Shown: piece after piece, positions 41,788 to 51,394 of the stretch | Numbering within the stretch: the first letter of the stretch is position 1 | Layout of the letters: every line of letters begins with the position of its first letter | Origin: Planctomycetota bacterium | GTDB taxonomy: Bacteria; Planctomycetota; UBA8108; UBA1146; JAJFFE01 | Length of the DNA: 64,000 bases | NCBI GenBank assembly: GCA_021776775.1 | Contig: JAJFFE010000288.1 | Coordinates: forward strand, 1-64,000 | Direction of reading: 5' to 3' | Translations under genes and position numbers: made by a program | Notes under the pieces: generated by a model | Database searches by the model: none | What the model was told of the DNA's origin: nothing | The model's input: the letters and a program-made list of their open reading frames with translations, nothing else

Positions 41788-44499
41788 ATGGCGCGTGCGC
41801 TGAACGAAGAATCAAACGACGTCGAAACCGGCCGTCGAAGCATCGCGAACGAAGTCGGGGCACTGGCGCTCTTGGCGCTGACCGCCTTCTTCTTCATCAG
41901 CCTCTACAGCGAACACGACGTCGCCGCCTCCGCGAGCGCGTTGCAGAACGCCTGCGGCGCCATCGGCCACTATCTCGGCGGCACGGTGATGGCGTTTCTC
42001 GGTCTGATTGCGTCCTACGTATTGGTGGGCGTCTTCACGATCTGGGCCTTGTGTCACTTCTTCAACGTTCGCATCGTCGGTTGGGGCTGGCGGCTGTTTG
42101 GCGCCTCGCTCGTCATGCTGGCCACCGCTTCGCTCGAGTTCGTGTTGATGGACGTCCCGTTCTTCGACGCCTCCTACGACCCCGCGATCGGCACCGCCTA
42201 CTTCAAGGGTGGCTACTTCGGAGACTACTTCGGGCGCCTGTTCGTCGATCAGTTCGGCCGCACCGGACTCTATATTGTTTGCGCGCTATTCCTCGCGATC
42301 GGCGTCGTATTCGTCGCCGACGTCCGAGTCTCACCGCTGGTCCGGCTCATGTTTTGGCGCGGCCGCGAAGCGGCGGTCGAGGTGGGCCGCCGGGTGCCCG
42401 GCATGATCGAGCAGCTCAAGGAACGGTTGCCCAAGCGACAGCCCGCGCCGGAGCCCGAGGTCGAGAAGCCGACCAGGAAGAAGGCGGCGAGCAAGGCGAA
42501 GAAGACGAGCACGGACGACGAGAAGGAAGAGAAAGACGCAAAGAAGGCCAGCGCTACGAAGAAGGCGTCGGGCAAGAGTGCGTCCGGAACCAAGACCAGC
42601 AAGAGAACGACAACTCGATCGAGCACCAAACCGGTGACCGCACCTCCGGTCGAGGAAGCGGCCGAAGAAGTCGAAGAAGAAGAACTCGAAGCAGAGGTCG
42701 TCGAGGTCGAGGAGTCTGACGACGCTGACGACGCTGACGACGCTGACGACGAAGGCGAGTGGGAGTACGAAGAAGAGGGCGAAGAAGACGAAGGCGAGTG
42801 GGAGTACGAAGAAGGCGAGGAAGGCGAAGAAGGCGAGTGGGAAGAGGGCGACGAAGCTGACGAGGAAGGCGACTCTGAAGCGGAAGACGAAGAGGAAGAG
42901 GAAGCCGAGGCGGAAGCGGAAGAAGCCCCCAAGGTCGAGCGCAAGATCCTTCTGAGCAGTCGCCCCGCCGAACCGGAAATCGATCCCAACAAGTTCGAAG
43001 AGACGCAACTGTCTCTCGCCGGGATGTATACCTTTCCGCCGATCGAGTTCCTCGCCGATCCCGCGGTCGTCAACCACGACGAGGGGCGCGACGAACTCGA
43101 AGTCGTGGCGCTGACCATCGAGCGGACGTTGGCGTCGTTCAAGATCGAGTGCCAAGTCGTCGAGGTGCAGCGCGGTCCGTCGATCACCCAGTTCGAGCTA
43201 TCGCTCGCGGCAGGAATCAAGGTTCAGCGTATCGTGGCGCTCTCGGACGATCTCGCCATGGCGCTCTCGGCCCGAAGTATTCGCGTGGTCGCTCCGATCC
43301 CCGGGAAGAACACGGTCGGTGTCGAGGTTCCGAACCGAAAGCGTGAAGTCGTCTGCTTGAAGGAGCTGCTGCTTTCCAAGAGCTACGCCGAAAGTGATCA
43401 GCAGATCCCGCTCATGTTGGGGAAAGACGTCTCGGGAGAGCCCATCGTCGTCGACCTCGCCGCTATGCCGCACCTGTTGATCGCCGGGTCGACCGGATCC
43501 GGAAAGTCCGTCTGCATCAACGCGATCATCGCGTCCATGCTCATGACGCGTCCGCCCGATGACCTGAAGCTGATCTTGGTCGATCCGAAGATGGTCGAGC
43601 TTTCGTTGTTCGAGGATATTCCCCACCTGCTCACGCCGGTGATCACCGACATGAAGAAGGCGCCGGCCGCGCTCGACTGGGTGGTACGCAAAATGGAGCA
43701 GCGCTACGCGCTCATGGCGAACGCGGAAGTGCGCAACATCAAGAGCTACAACGCGCTCGACAAGAAGACCATCTTCGAGCGACTCGCGCCCAAGATCGGT
43801 CACGAAGACGCCGAGAACGCGCCCGAGCACTTGCCGTACATCGTGGTGATCATCGATGAGCTCGCCGACCTCATGATGACCGCGTCGAAGGAAATCGAGA
43901 CGTCGATCATTCGCTTGGCGCAGAAGTCGCGCGCGGTCGGGATACACGTGATCCTGGCGACGCAGCGTCCGTCCGTCGACGTGATCACCGGCTTGATCAA
44001 GAGTAACTTGCCGTGCCGCATCTCGTTCATGGTGGCGAGCAAGATCGATTCGCGCACGATTCTCGATCGCAACGGCGCCGACAAGCTGCTCGGCCAAGGA
44101 GACATGCTCTACATGGGACCCGGCAGCTCCATGCTGATTCGCGCGCAGTCGACGTTCATCTCCGACAAGGAGATCCGCAAGATGACGCGTTTCCTCAAGA
44201 AGGAAACGAACCAAGAGTTCTCGAAAGAGATCGAAGGGTTCCTCGACGCCGGCGGCAACGCGCCTAGTGGCGACAGCGGCCAAGACGATGACATGTTCGA
44301 CCAAGCGGTTCGCATCGTTCTCGAAAGCCAGCGCGGTTCTGTCTCCCTCCTGCAACGGCGCCTAGGAGTCGGGTACACCCGCGCTTCGCGCCTCATGGAC
44401 ATCATGGGAGAGCGCGGCATCGTCGGCCCGTTCAAAGGGTCCAAGGCGCGAGAGGTCTTCTTCACAATCGAAGATTGGGAAGCGAACCAAAGCGAGTAG
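41788..44499 (+). CDS. ftsK: DNA translocase FtsK/SpoIIIE family
   Basis: 903-aa hexameric DNA pump for chromosome segregation at the division septum. Four transmembrane helices lie in residues about 20-175. The linker (about 215-390) changes from Lys/Thr-rich to extremely acidic (286-381, mostly Glu, Asp, with GEWEYEE repeats and (DDA)n). The motor has Walker A GSTGSGKS at 567-574 and Walker B YIVVIIDELADLMM. It ends with a winged-helix gamma domain (FDQAVRIVLESQRGSVSLLQRRLGVGYTRASRLMDIM) that reads KOPS-like sequences. ATG with AGGAG upstream. A methyltransferase gene follows by 6 bp. Confidence 0.97.
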   Translation: MARALNEESNDVETGRRSIANEVGALALLALTAFFFISLYSEHDVAASASALQNACGAIGHYLGGTVMAFLGLIASYVLVGVFTIWALCHFFNVRIVGWGWRLFGASLVMLATASLEFVLMDVPFFDASYDPAIGTAYFKGGYFGDYFGRLFVDQFGRTGLYIVCALFLAIGVVFVADVRVSPLVRLMFWRGREAAVEVGRRVPGMIEQLKERLPKRQPAPEPEVEKPTRKKAASKAKKTSTDDEKEEKDAKKASATKKASGKSASGTKTSKRTTTRSSTKPVTAPPVEEAAEEVEEEELEAEVVEVEESDDADDADDADDEGEWEYEEEGEEDEGEWEYEEGEEGEEGEWEEGDEADEEGDSEAEDEEEEEAEAEAEEAPKVERKILLSSRPAEPEIDPNKFEETQLSLAGMYTFPPIEFLADPAVVNHDEGRDELEVVALTIERTLASFKIECQVVEVQRGPSITQFELSLAAGIKVQRIVALSDDLAMALSARSIRVVAPIPGKNTVGVEVPNRKREVVCLKELLLSKSYAESDQQIPLMLGKDVSGEPIVVDLAAMPHLLIAGSTGSGKSVCINAIIASMLMTRPPDDLKLILVDPKMVELSLFEDIPHLLTPVITDMKKAPAALDWVVRKMEQRYALMANAEVRNIKSYNALDKKTIFERLAPKIGHEDAENAPEHLPYIVVIIDELADLMMTASKEIETSIIRLAQKSRAVGIHVILATQRPSVDVITGLIKSNLPCRISFMVASKIDSRTILDRNGADKLLGQGDMLYMGPGSSMLIRAQSTFISDKEIRKMTRFLKKETNQEFSKEIEGFLDAGGNAPSGDSGQDDDMFDQAVRIVLESQRGSVSLLQRRLGVGYTRASRLMDIMGERGIVGPFKGSKAREVFFTIEDWEANQSE

Positions 44500-44505
44500 C
44501 CGTTG

Positions 44506-45135
44506 GTGACGGACTATCGCTTACTAGCTGAGATCTACGAGCCGCTGGGCCAGCTGTACACCGGTGGCGCCATCCGAGCCATGAAGCGCGCCGCCGCCGC
44601 GAGGCTCGGTCCCGGTTCGCGCGTCCTCTGTGTCGGCGGAGGCGCGGGCGAAGAAGCACTGTTCGCCGCGCGGGCCGGGGCGAAGGTGACGCTCTTGGAT
44701 CGTTCCCGGGACATGTTGGCGACCGCGCGACGCACCCACGGCAACAGTCCCGACGCCAGCTCACTCGCCATCGACTACGTCGAAGCCGATCTCGACGACT
44801 TTCCTGCCGCCGCACCTTACGACTACGTTTGGTCGCACTTCTTTCTCAACGTGTTTGCGCGCCAAGAGGCACAGCGGAAGCTCGACCGACTCTCCGAGTT
44901 CGTCGTGCCCGGCGGTTCGCTGGTCGTCAGCGACTTCGCCCCCGGCGGTTGGCTGCGGCAGCTCTACTTCGGACTCCCTCTCGTTGCGTTTTGGGCGCTG
45001 ACCGGCAACGCGTGGCACGCGATCTACGACTACTCGCAGTGGCGGGCCGGCGGTTTGGATCTCGTCGGTGCAGAGCCCTTCCCGCTGTTCGGGTGGGGGC
45101 CGCGCTGGTTAACCCAGTGGACATGGCGCGCGTGA
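44506..45135 (+). CDS. Class I SAM-dependent methyltransferase
   Basis: 209-aa methyltransferase. Motif I VLCVGGGAGEEALFAARAGA, acidic end of strand 2 TLLDRSRDML, motif II DYVEADLDDFP, YDYVWSHFFLNVF and GGSLVVSDFAPGGWLRQLYF (motif IV/VI area). The C terminus has a hydrophobic helix (LPLVAFWALTGNAWHAIYDY). Substrate unknown. GTG 44506 or TTG 44503, directly after ftsK, so they are probably co-transcribed. Confidence 0.85.
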   Translation: MTDYRLLAEIYEPLGQLYTGGAIRAMKRAAAARLGPGSRVLCVGGGAGEEALFAARAGAKVTLLDRSRDMLATARRTHGNSPDASSLAIDYVEADLDDFPAAAPYDYVWSHFFLNVFARQEAQRKLDRLSEFVVPGGSLVVSDFAPGGWLRQLYFGLPLVAFWALTGNAWHAIYDYSQWRAGGLDLVGAEPFPLFGWGPRWLTQWTWRA

Positions 45136-45654
45136 TGGAGCGACGCTGAGATTCGCGGGAAGCGCAGACTGCGCGGCTTCGCTGGATGATTGATCAGGGC
45201 TCTCGCGATTGCTATGCGTAGCCAGCCGTTCGTTCAGGTCTTGGGGCCCGAATCACTGGAGCTGAATCGCAAGGCTATGTGTTGGTCGTTGGTCACAGGA
45301 TAAGGCGCCTCGAAGGCGTTCTTGCCACGCCACGATGCGCCCTGCAAAGATCCGCCCTGCAAAAGCGCCGTCGCCGCGCCTTACCGGATGACGCACCATC
45401 ACGGCGTGTGGTTCAACGCTGGGGGGTCACGAGGCAACAACCTGAACGCCATGGCTGGCGACGTCTAAAACTCCAGCCTATGAGGCCGGGCTAGAGGTGC
45501 GGCCGGAAAGTGCAGGTGCGGTGAGTGGTGGAGTTCGGCGGAAGATTGCCGTTCGTAATTTGCAGGCGAATTGGCTGATTCGTTGAAGATTACGAATGGT
45601 GAGATTCCGTCGAAGACGGCCGCGCACCGTGCCTCTGACTTTTCGGCCGGGCCT
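45136..45654. repeat. Repeat-filled island, no gene
   Basis: Contains (i) 45148-45200, an inverted relative of 51955-52005; (ii) 45324-45449, a direct relative of 52562-52676 with an extra internal duplication; (iii) 45467-45495, an inverted copy of the motif that begins CTAGCCCGG and ends GGAGTTT, also at 51391-51417; (iv) CCGGGCCTCTAGGCCGGG near the stop codon of the leftward kinase gene. No convincing reading frame. Confidence 0.75.
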
Positions 45655-47919
45655 CTAGGCCGGGTCTGCAACTTGGCGCTCGTTCACCGCGGCGATCGCT
45701 TCGATGAGTTCTTGGCGATCGATCGGCTTGGAAATGAAGTTGTTACAGCCGGCGTCCAGGGCGCGCTGGCGATCGGCCGTCATCGCGTTGGCCGTGAGCG
45801 CGATGATCGGCCCCGTGTATCCGCGCGAGCGCAACTCGCTGGTCGCGGAGTATCCGTCGAGTATCGGCATTTGCATGTCCATGAGGACGACGTCGAACTC
45901 TGCTGCGGTATCGAGCAGGTCGACCGCCTCCTGGCCGTTCTCCACGAGCGTCATCGTGGCCCCTGCCCCCTCGACGAAGTGAGTCACCAACCTACGGTTG
46001 TCGGGGCCGTCTTCCGCCAACAGCACTTGGATTCCGGCGAGCGCGGTCTTGCTGGGTTTGCCGGACTTGGTCGGCTGGGCGGAGACGCTTCCGACGAGCG
46101 TTGTCCACTCGACGAGTCCGGCGGGTCGTAAGTCACCGTCGGAAATGTCGCCTGTTGCGATCGTAATCTCGAAGCAGCAACCACCGGACGATTGTGGCCG
46201 CAGAACGACATCGCCTCCTAGCCGTCGTGCCAGCTTCTTCGAGACTGGGAGCCCTAACCCGGTCCCCCCGTACTTGCGCGTAACGGTAGAGTCTGCCTGT
46301 CGGAACGGTTCAAACACCTGGCTCGCGTGCTCAGCCGGGATTCCGATTCCGGTGTCGCTGACGAGAATCTCGATGCGTTGCTGATCGAGGAACGCGGTCA
46401 GGCGGATGTCGATCGCGCCGTCGTGCGTGAACTTGATTCCGTTTCCGACGATGTTGAACATGATCTGCCGGAGTCGTGTCGGATCGGATTGGATCAAGTT
46501 GGGGATCGGAGTCGTCGCTTCGACCCGGAGAGTGACGTTGTTTTCAGCCGCGGTTGCCGAGAGTAACTCGACGACGCCGCACACTATATCGAGGGGCTTC
46601 ACGTTTACGGACTCGACGTCGAGATGCCCCGCTTCCAGCTTCGACAAATCGAGAAGGTCGTTGATCAGTGCGAGGAGATGGTCCCCGTTCCTACGGATTG
46701 TCTGCACGGCGTCCGTAATCTCGTGATCTTGCCGGTCGCCGGTGAAGATGAGGTCCGCGTAGCCGAGAATCGAAGTCATGGGTGTGCGAATCTCGTGGCT
46801 CACGTTGGCCAAGAATTCCGACTTATGTCGACTCGCCACGTTCGCTTCCTCGAGCGCAGCTTGCAGAACCTTGCGGTTCTTCGAGAAGCGGCCAAGAGCG
46901 CAGAGTGTCGACCCGAGCGCGAGAAGTACCAGCGTCCCGAGCGCAGACTTCATGAGGTCGGACCGCTTGTTGGAGGCGACCAAGTCGGCCAACCAACTTG
47001 CCTCTGGAGTGACCAGGACGTTAACGCCGCCCCCCTCGAGCACCTCGAATTCATCCACCCTGGCTAGGGCGAGCCACTCGGACTCGCCGCCTTCTGTTTG
47101 CCGCTCCACTAGGATCGTATCGGTGGTGCCTTGACGAAGGCCCTGCAAGGCCGGGATCAACGCTTGCTCGTCGAGAGGGGCCCCGACGAGGCTAGCGTTG
47201 ATACTCTCGTCGAAGAAGCGGCCGTCGTCGCCGACGAACCACCGCCCCCCGACGACTCCGATCGATGCCTCGAGAAGGCGGGTGAGTCGCGAGAATCGCA
47301 TTCGGCTACTCACGAGGCCCACTCGGACTCCATCGATGATGATCGGAATAGAGATCGCGACCGAGAGCCCTGACGAGTCGAAGAAGGCCGGAGTGATGTC
47401 GCAGGTCAATTGGAACTCGATCGATTCCGTGCGGCTCGCATCGCGAAGGCAGGATTGGATGATGTCCCGCTTGGAGAAGTCGCTCGCCAGCACTCGGTTC
47501 AACCGGCTCGTGGGTACGGGCGTCCCGTCGGCGTAGATAGTATTGATCGCCAAGATCTCACCATCCGCGTCGTAGAGTGCGATCGTGTCGATCTCAGTCG
47601 CGCTGACGATTGCCTGGTTGCAAACTTCGTACAGGCGATCCACGTCTCGTGATGATACTGCGTCGATCACGTCGGGGTCCGACGCGGTGATTCGGGTGCG
47701 TTCCCGGGCCGGGCTCACACAGCGAACCAAGTTTGTGCGAATTTCGTTCGCGTCTTGGAACAACGATTTACGGATCGTCTGAGCGACTAGCGGTTCGTTG
47801 TCCGATTGCAAGAAGTCTGAGACGCCCCGAACTCCGACGAGAGCGGCGACGCCAATGATGGTTAACCCGAGCGCAGCCAAGACCTTGGACGAGAGCGTTG
47901 ATAGAACCTTAGAGTTCAT
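45655..47919 (-). CDS. Hybrid sensor histidine kinase / response regulator
   Basis: 754-aa membrane sensor. TM1 at about 12-32 and TM2 at about 317-337 flank an extracytoplasmic ligand-binding domain of double-Cache type (YDADGEILAINTIYADG, LSVAISIPIIIDGVRVG, GRWFVGDDGRFF). The HisKA H box has His375 in NVSHEIRTPM. The ATPase has N box NIVGNGIKFTHDG, G1 SDTGIGIP and G2 GGTGLGLP. The C-terminal receiver has Asp681 in VLMDMQMP and a Lys in FISKPID. No DNA-binding output and no separate response regulator is adjacent, so the phosphate acceptor is elsewhere. ATG 47919 is tentative; upstream sequence shows no strong ribosome-binding site. Confidence 0.92.
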   Translation of the reverse strand: MNSKVLSTLSSKVLAALGLTIIGVAALVGVRGVSDFLQSDNEPLVAQTIRKSLFQDANEIRTNLVRCVSPARERTRITASDPDVIDAVSSRDVDRLYEVCNQAIVSATEIDTIALYDADGEILAINTIYADGTPVPTSRLNRVLASDFSKRDIIQSCLRDASRTESIEFQLTCDITPAFFDSSGLSVAISIPIIIDGVRVGLVSSRMRFSRLTRLLEASIGVVGGRWFVGDDGRFFDESINASLVGAPLDEQALIPALQGLRQGTTDTILVERQTEGGESEWLALARVDEFEVLEGGGVNVLVTPEASWLADLVASNKRSDLMKSALGTLVLLALGSTLCALGRFSKNRKVLQAALEEANVASRHKSEFLANVSHEIRTPMTSILGYADLIFTGDRQDHEITDAVQTIRRNGDHLLALINDLLDLSKLEAGHLDVESVNVKPLDIVCGVVELLSATAAENNVTLRVEATTPIPNLIQSDPTRLRQIMFNIVGNGIKFTHDGAIDIRLTAFLDQQRIEILVSDTGIGIPAEHASQVFEPFRQADSTVTRKYGGTGLGLPVSKKLARRLGGDVVLRPQSSGGCCFEITIATGDISDGDLRPAGLVEWTTLVGSVSAQPTKSGKPSKTALAGIQVLLAEDGPDNRRLVTHFVEGAGATMTLVENGQEAVDLLDTAAEFDVVLMDMQMPILDGYSATSELRSRGYTGPIIALTANAMTADRQRALDAGCNNFISKPIDRQELIEAIAAVNERQVADPA

Positions 47920-48183
47920 AACCACATCGAAATTTCTTGCCGGTGTGTGAGAGCTACTCCCCCCCTTATCGGTCTCCGTGTTTTCCGCGCTTGAGGTGAT
48001 TCGTGTCAAAGGTACGGAACACGCCGCCGTGGCGGCTGAGCGGGGGTGGGCTTGGAGATACGGCGCAACTCCAGAGGGCCCGATAAGATGCGGCTTGGCG
48101 GACCGTGATCTTCGCGGTCGTCAGGTGACTGCGCTGGGATGAGCCGATACGCTACCTGTTAGAGCGAAGCGAGGGGAAGCGGC

Positions 48184-49038
48184 ATGCGTCGAATCATGGT
48201 TGCGGTGTTGTTGGGGTTGTTGGGGTTCTTGGGTTTGGGCCACGCGTGGGCCGGAGACGCAGAGCCGTACCGCTACTTCGTGCCTACAGTGACCGTTCCG
48301 TACTCGCCGGAGAGCGGTGACGTCACGATCGTGCTCGGCGTGTCGATCGGCGAAGAGCCTCCCTTGGTGGGACCGGGGTTCACCCAGGGTTTCTCCATGG
48401 GGCTAGCCCACAGTTCCAGCGTGATTCAAGCGACGGCGGTCGACCACGTCGGCCAGCTGTCTGCCCTGTCCGACGGCGCCGGCCCCTCCTTCTTCTCGGC
48501 CAACTTGCTTCCCGACGGCTGGACGCTGGGTGTCGTGTACTCGTTCTTGGGCGGAGTCTTTATCGAGTTTGACGTTCCGACGGAAGTGGTCGAGGTCACG
48601 TTCGAGACGCAAGGGGCTTTGGCCGGAGACGAAGACGGCGAGACCGTCGATCTCAATTGGTCGAACTTTCTGGGAAGTCCTCCGGTATCGAATGTCGTCG
48701 TCGTCAATGGGGCTAGCCTTCCCGCCGCTTTCAGCGATGGCGCTATTATCTTTACCGTGTTCGCACCACCGCTGTTCGTTCGCGGAGACTGCAATATCGA
48801 TGGCGGCGTCGATATCGCCGACGGCATCTTTGTGTTGAACGCGTTGTTTCAGGGTGGGCCGGTCGGCAGCTGCGACGACGCCTGCGATGCGAACGACGAT
48901 GGGAACTCGTTCGACATCTCCGATGCGCTGTACGTGATCAACTATCAGTTGCTCGGCGGCCCGGCCCCGGCCGCGCCATTCCCGACGTGTGGAACTAGCG
49001 TCGTCCCAGCGTGCGATTCGTACGACGCTTGTGACTGA
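48184..49038 (+). CDS. Secreted cohesin-like protein with EF-hand module
   Basis: 284-aa protein with signal peptide (MRRIMVAVLLGLLGFLGLGHAWA). Residues 25-195 are beta-rich and paralogous in layout to the protein at 31842-32615: DGWTLGVVYSF, LGSPPVSNVVVVNG and then a DGAIIF strand. Residues 198-284: FVRGDCNIDGGVDIADG and DANDDGNSFDISDA, then a divergent Cys tail (TCGTSVVPACDSYDACD). AGGGGAAG precedes the ATG. The 3' end overlaps the start of the UbiA-like gene by 8 bp. Confidence 0.83.
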   Translation: MRRIMVAVLLGLLGFLGLGHAWAGDAEPYRYFVPTVTVPYSPESGDVTIVLGVSIGEEPPLVGPGFTQGFSMGLAHSSSVIQATAVDHVGQLSALSDGAGPSFFSANLLPDGWTLGVVYSFLGGVFIEFDVPTEVVEVTFETQGALAGDEDGETVDLNWSNFLGSPPVSNVVVVNGASLPAAFSDGAIIFTVFAPPLFVRGDCNIDGGVDIADGIFVLNALFQGGPVGSCDDACDANDDGNSFDISDALYVINYQLLGGPAPAAPFPTCGTSVVPACDSYDACD

Positions 49039-49927
49039 TCCGAGAACGGCTACGTCTGGGCGCGACCGCGGCGACCGGGCCTCGGACGTTCTGAGCGCGT
49101 TCGGTCGGGCTGCGTTCGGGTGGGCGGTGCGGCGCAAGCTGTGGGTCTCGGCCGGAGTGGCGAGCCTCGGATTGGTGACGGGGACCCTGCTCGGGATCCC
49201 GCTCAATCCCAGCGCGATCGCGCTTCTCTACTTCTCGGCCTTGGCGATTTACTCCATCGACGACGTTTTCGACGCCTCCCTCGACGTGCCGCGGCGAGCA
49301 GTGCCGGTTCGATCGATCGCGTACACGGTGGTCGGACTCCTCGTCGTCTGCGTCGCTCTTCATGCGGCCCCTCCGTCGACTCGCGTTCTCGTGACGGTGG
49401 GCGGATTGGTGTGCTTGGGCTACGGGGCTCCGCTTCCGTTGGCGCGACTGCGGCGGTTGAAGGAGATCCCTGGTATCAAGGGTTGGTGGATCGCCGGTGC
49501 CGTGACGACCGCAACCATCGGAGTCCCTTTGTCCTACCAGCCATGGCCGGTCGGGCTACCGGGGGAGTGCGCGGGGCTCGCGGGCGTGTTGTTTGTCGTT
49601 ACCTACACCAATGTGCAGCTGTTCGACATTCGTGACCTCCGTCGAGACGCTCGCAGCGGGGTCCCGACTCTGCCGTGTCTCATCGGGGTCGAGCGCACGA
49701 AGTGGCTGCTGTTCGGCGTGCTGGCGTTGACGGCGTCGGCGCTGGCGACGCTATCGCTGGCCGGTCTTGTGAGCTGGCACCCGGTGTATTGGGTGGGAAT
49801 CGGCCTCAGTGTCGTTTCGGTTGCGAGACTCGGTCCGGCGACCCCGCGCTTGATCTTCGACCTCTGGGCGGATGGTGCGCTGATCGTGCTCGGCCTCTTG
49901 TCCGTGGTGCTGGGGTCGCTGGCTTGA
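49031..49927 (+). CDS. UbiA superfamily prenyltransferase-like membrane protein
   Basis: 298-aa polytopic protein with eight or so hydrophobic segments. Both Asp-rich motifs of the superfamily are recognisable: IYSIDDVFDASLD (first, NDxxD-like with Asp in place of Asn) and VQLFDIRDLRRDARSG (second, DxxxD). Typical members transfer prenyl chains to aromatic or lipid acceptors; the acceptor here is unknown. GTG 49031 lies within the last codons of the preceding gene and is preferred over a start at 48989 that would overlap it by 50 bp. Confidence 0.8.
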   Translation: MTDPRTATSGRDRGDRASDVLSAFGRAAFGWAVRRKLWVSAGVASLGLVTGTLLGIPLNPSAIALLYFSALAIYSIDDVFDASLDVPRRAVPVRSIAYTVVGLLVVCVALHAAPPSTRVLVTVGGLVCLGYGAPLPLARLRRLKEIPGIKGWWIAGAVTTATIGVPLSYQPWPVGLPGECAGLAGVLFVVTYTNVQLFDIRDLRRDARSGVPTLPCLIGVERTKWLLFGVLALTASALATLSLAGLVSWHPVYWVGIGLSVVSVARLGPATPRLIFDLWADGALIVLGLLSVVLGSLA

Positions 49928-49937
49928 CGGATCTACT

Positions 49938-49990
49938 GGTTGGCTGATCGCCCGGCTTGGTTGAATATCTGTTTGGCTGATCGCCTGGTT
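49938..49990. repeat. Short direct repeat after the UbiA-like gene
   Basis: TTGGCTGATCGCC occurs at 49940-49952 and 49973-49985, with CTTGGTTGAATATC between, just after the stop codon. Confidence 0.65.
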
Positions 49991-50024
49991 GACCTGGTCG
50001 CGCTGGGGCGCTACACCCGCACTC

Positions 50025-50498
50025 ATGACCACTCCACCTAAGTCCACTAGCGTGCTGTTCGTCTGTCTCGGAAACATCTGCCGGAGCCCGCTCGCCGAAG
50101 GTGTGTTCATTCATCAGGCGAAGGAGCGCGGGATCGACGCGCAGTTCCACGTCGACTCCGCTGGTACCGGGAATTGGCACGCCGGTGATCTCGCCGATGC
50201 TCGTATGCGCGAGACGGCGACTCGACACGGAGTTCACCTTCCGAGTCGAGCGCGTCAAGTCACCGCCGCGGACTTCACGACGTTCGACCACATCATTGCC
50301 ATGGACGAATCGAATCGACGCGACCTGATCTCGGTCGGCGCCCCGAAGGCGAAAGTTCGCTTGCTGCTGGAGCTCGATCCGCAGGCCGCGGTTCGCGAAG
50401 TACCCGATCCGTATTACGGCGGACCCGAAGGATTCGAAGAGGTGTTTGCGCTGGTCGACTCTGCGTGCAAGCTTCTCCTCAGCGAGCTGGCCGAGTGA
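50025..50498 (+). CDS. Low-molecular-weight protein-tyrosine phosphatase
   Basis: 157-aa cysteine phosphatase. Active-site P-loop VCLGNICRSP with Cys14 and Arg20, general acid Asp128 in VPDPYYGG. Also DSAGTGNWHAGDLAD and DHIIAMDESNRRDL of the family. It acts on phosphotyrosine proteins, often with a bacterial tyrosine kinase for polysaccharide export; none is adjacent. The ATG at 50025 precedes TTPPKSTSVLFVC. Overlaps the next gene by 4 bp (GTGA). Confidence 0.93.
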   Translation: MTTPPKSTSVLFVCLGNICRSPLAEGVFIHQAKERGIDAQFHVDSAGTGNWHAGDLADARMRETATRHGVHLPSRARQVTAADFTTFDHIIAMDESNRRDLISVGAPKAKVRLLLELDPQAAVREVPDPYYGGPEGFEEVFALVDSACKLLLSELAE

Positions 50499-51394
50499 AT
50501 CATCCCGCTATTCGAGCAGCGGTGGCGGCGTCCCGCGGCGATTGTGCTATTCGTGATATCGAGAGCATGAGTGGGGGGTGCATTCACGCCGCCTACCGTG
50601 TGACGCTCGACGATGGCGAGGTTATCGCGGCGAAGCAAAACGATGCGACTGCCCGCGGCATGTTCGAGCAAGAGTGCGAAGGGCTGCGAGCGCTCGCCAG
50701 CGCCAACACCGTACTCGTCCCCGACCCGATCAGCGTGACCGTGCACAGCGGCAGCGCGGTGTTCCTCATGTCCTACCTCGAGCCGGCGGAGCCAGGGCCG
50801 AGCAGCTGGGAGGCGTTCGGCCGCGAACTGGCGGCACTACACCAGTCACCTATTCGCGGGGCTGAGAGTGCGAAGTACGGGTTCTCCATCGACAACCACA
50901 TTGGTTCGACTCCGCAGCGCAACACTTGGTGTGATAGCTGGGTCGAGTTCAACCGAGTGCATCGCTTGGGGTACCAAGTCGAGTTGGCAGCCGCGAAGGG
51001 GACGCTCTCCGTCGGTGAGCGAAAGACGTTCGAGTCGCTGATCGACCGCCTCGACCAGTGGATTCCCGACCAACCGAAGCCCGCGCTCCTGCACGGCGAT
51101 CTCTGGTCGGGCAACGCGCTATCGGCGCGGTGCGAAGGCGGGGAGCCTCGAATTGCCGTGATCGATCCCGCTCCGTATGTCGGTGACGGCTGGGCCGACA
51201 TCGCCATGATGAAGCTCTTCGGTGGTTTCTCTTCGCAGTGCCATCGCGCTTATGCGGAATGCAGCGACGATCACGGTTCTGCCGAAGACCGCATCGACAT
51301 CTACCAACTCTACCACGTGCTCAACCACGTGAACCTGTTCGGCACCAGCTACGTCGGACAAGCGCTCGCCATCGCCCGCGGCCTGGGTGTCTAG
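50495..51394 (+). CDS. Fructosamine kinase family protein
   Basis: 299-aa protein of the fructosamine-3-kinase family, which phosphorylates sugars attached to proteins so that glycation can be reversed. LLHGDLWSGNAL (catalytic loop, HGDLW), AVIDPAPYVGDGWADIAMMKLFGGF (metal-binding DP motif) and FLMSYLEP of the hinge. LNHVNLFG near the C terminus is also typical. GTG in a GTGA overlap with the phosphatase gene. The stop codon TAG (51392-51394) lies inside a repeated motif. Confidence 0.9.
   Translation: MNHPAIRAAVAASRGDCAIRDIESMSGGCIHAAYRVTLDDGEVIAAKQNDATARGMFEQECEGLRALASANTVLVPDPISVTVHSGSAVFLMSYLEPAEPGPSSWEAFGRELAALHQSPIRGAESAKYGFSIDNHIGSTPQRNTWCDSWVEFNRVHRLGYQVELAAAKGTLSVGERKTFESLIDRLDQWIPDQPKPALLHGDLWSGNALSARCEGGEPRIAVIDPAPYVGDGWADIAMMKLFGGFSSQCHRAYAECSDDHGSAEDRIDIYQLYHVLNHVNLFGTSYVGQALAIARGLGV

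Noticed and set aside
45324-45449. Integron attC site
   Set aside because: No consistent R/L-box pair and no cassette open frames. The two copies are too similar over their length.
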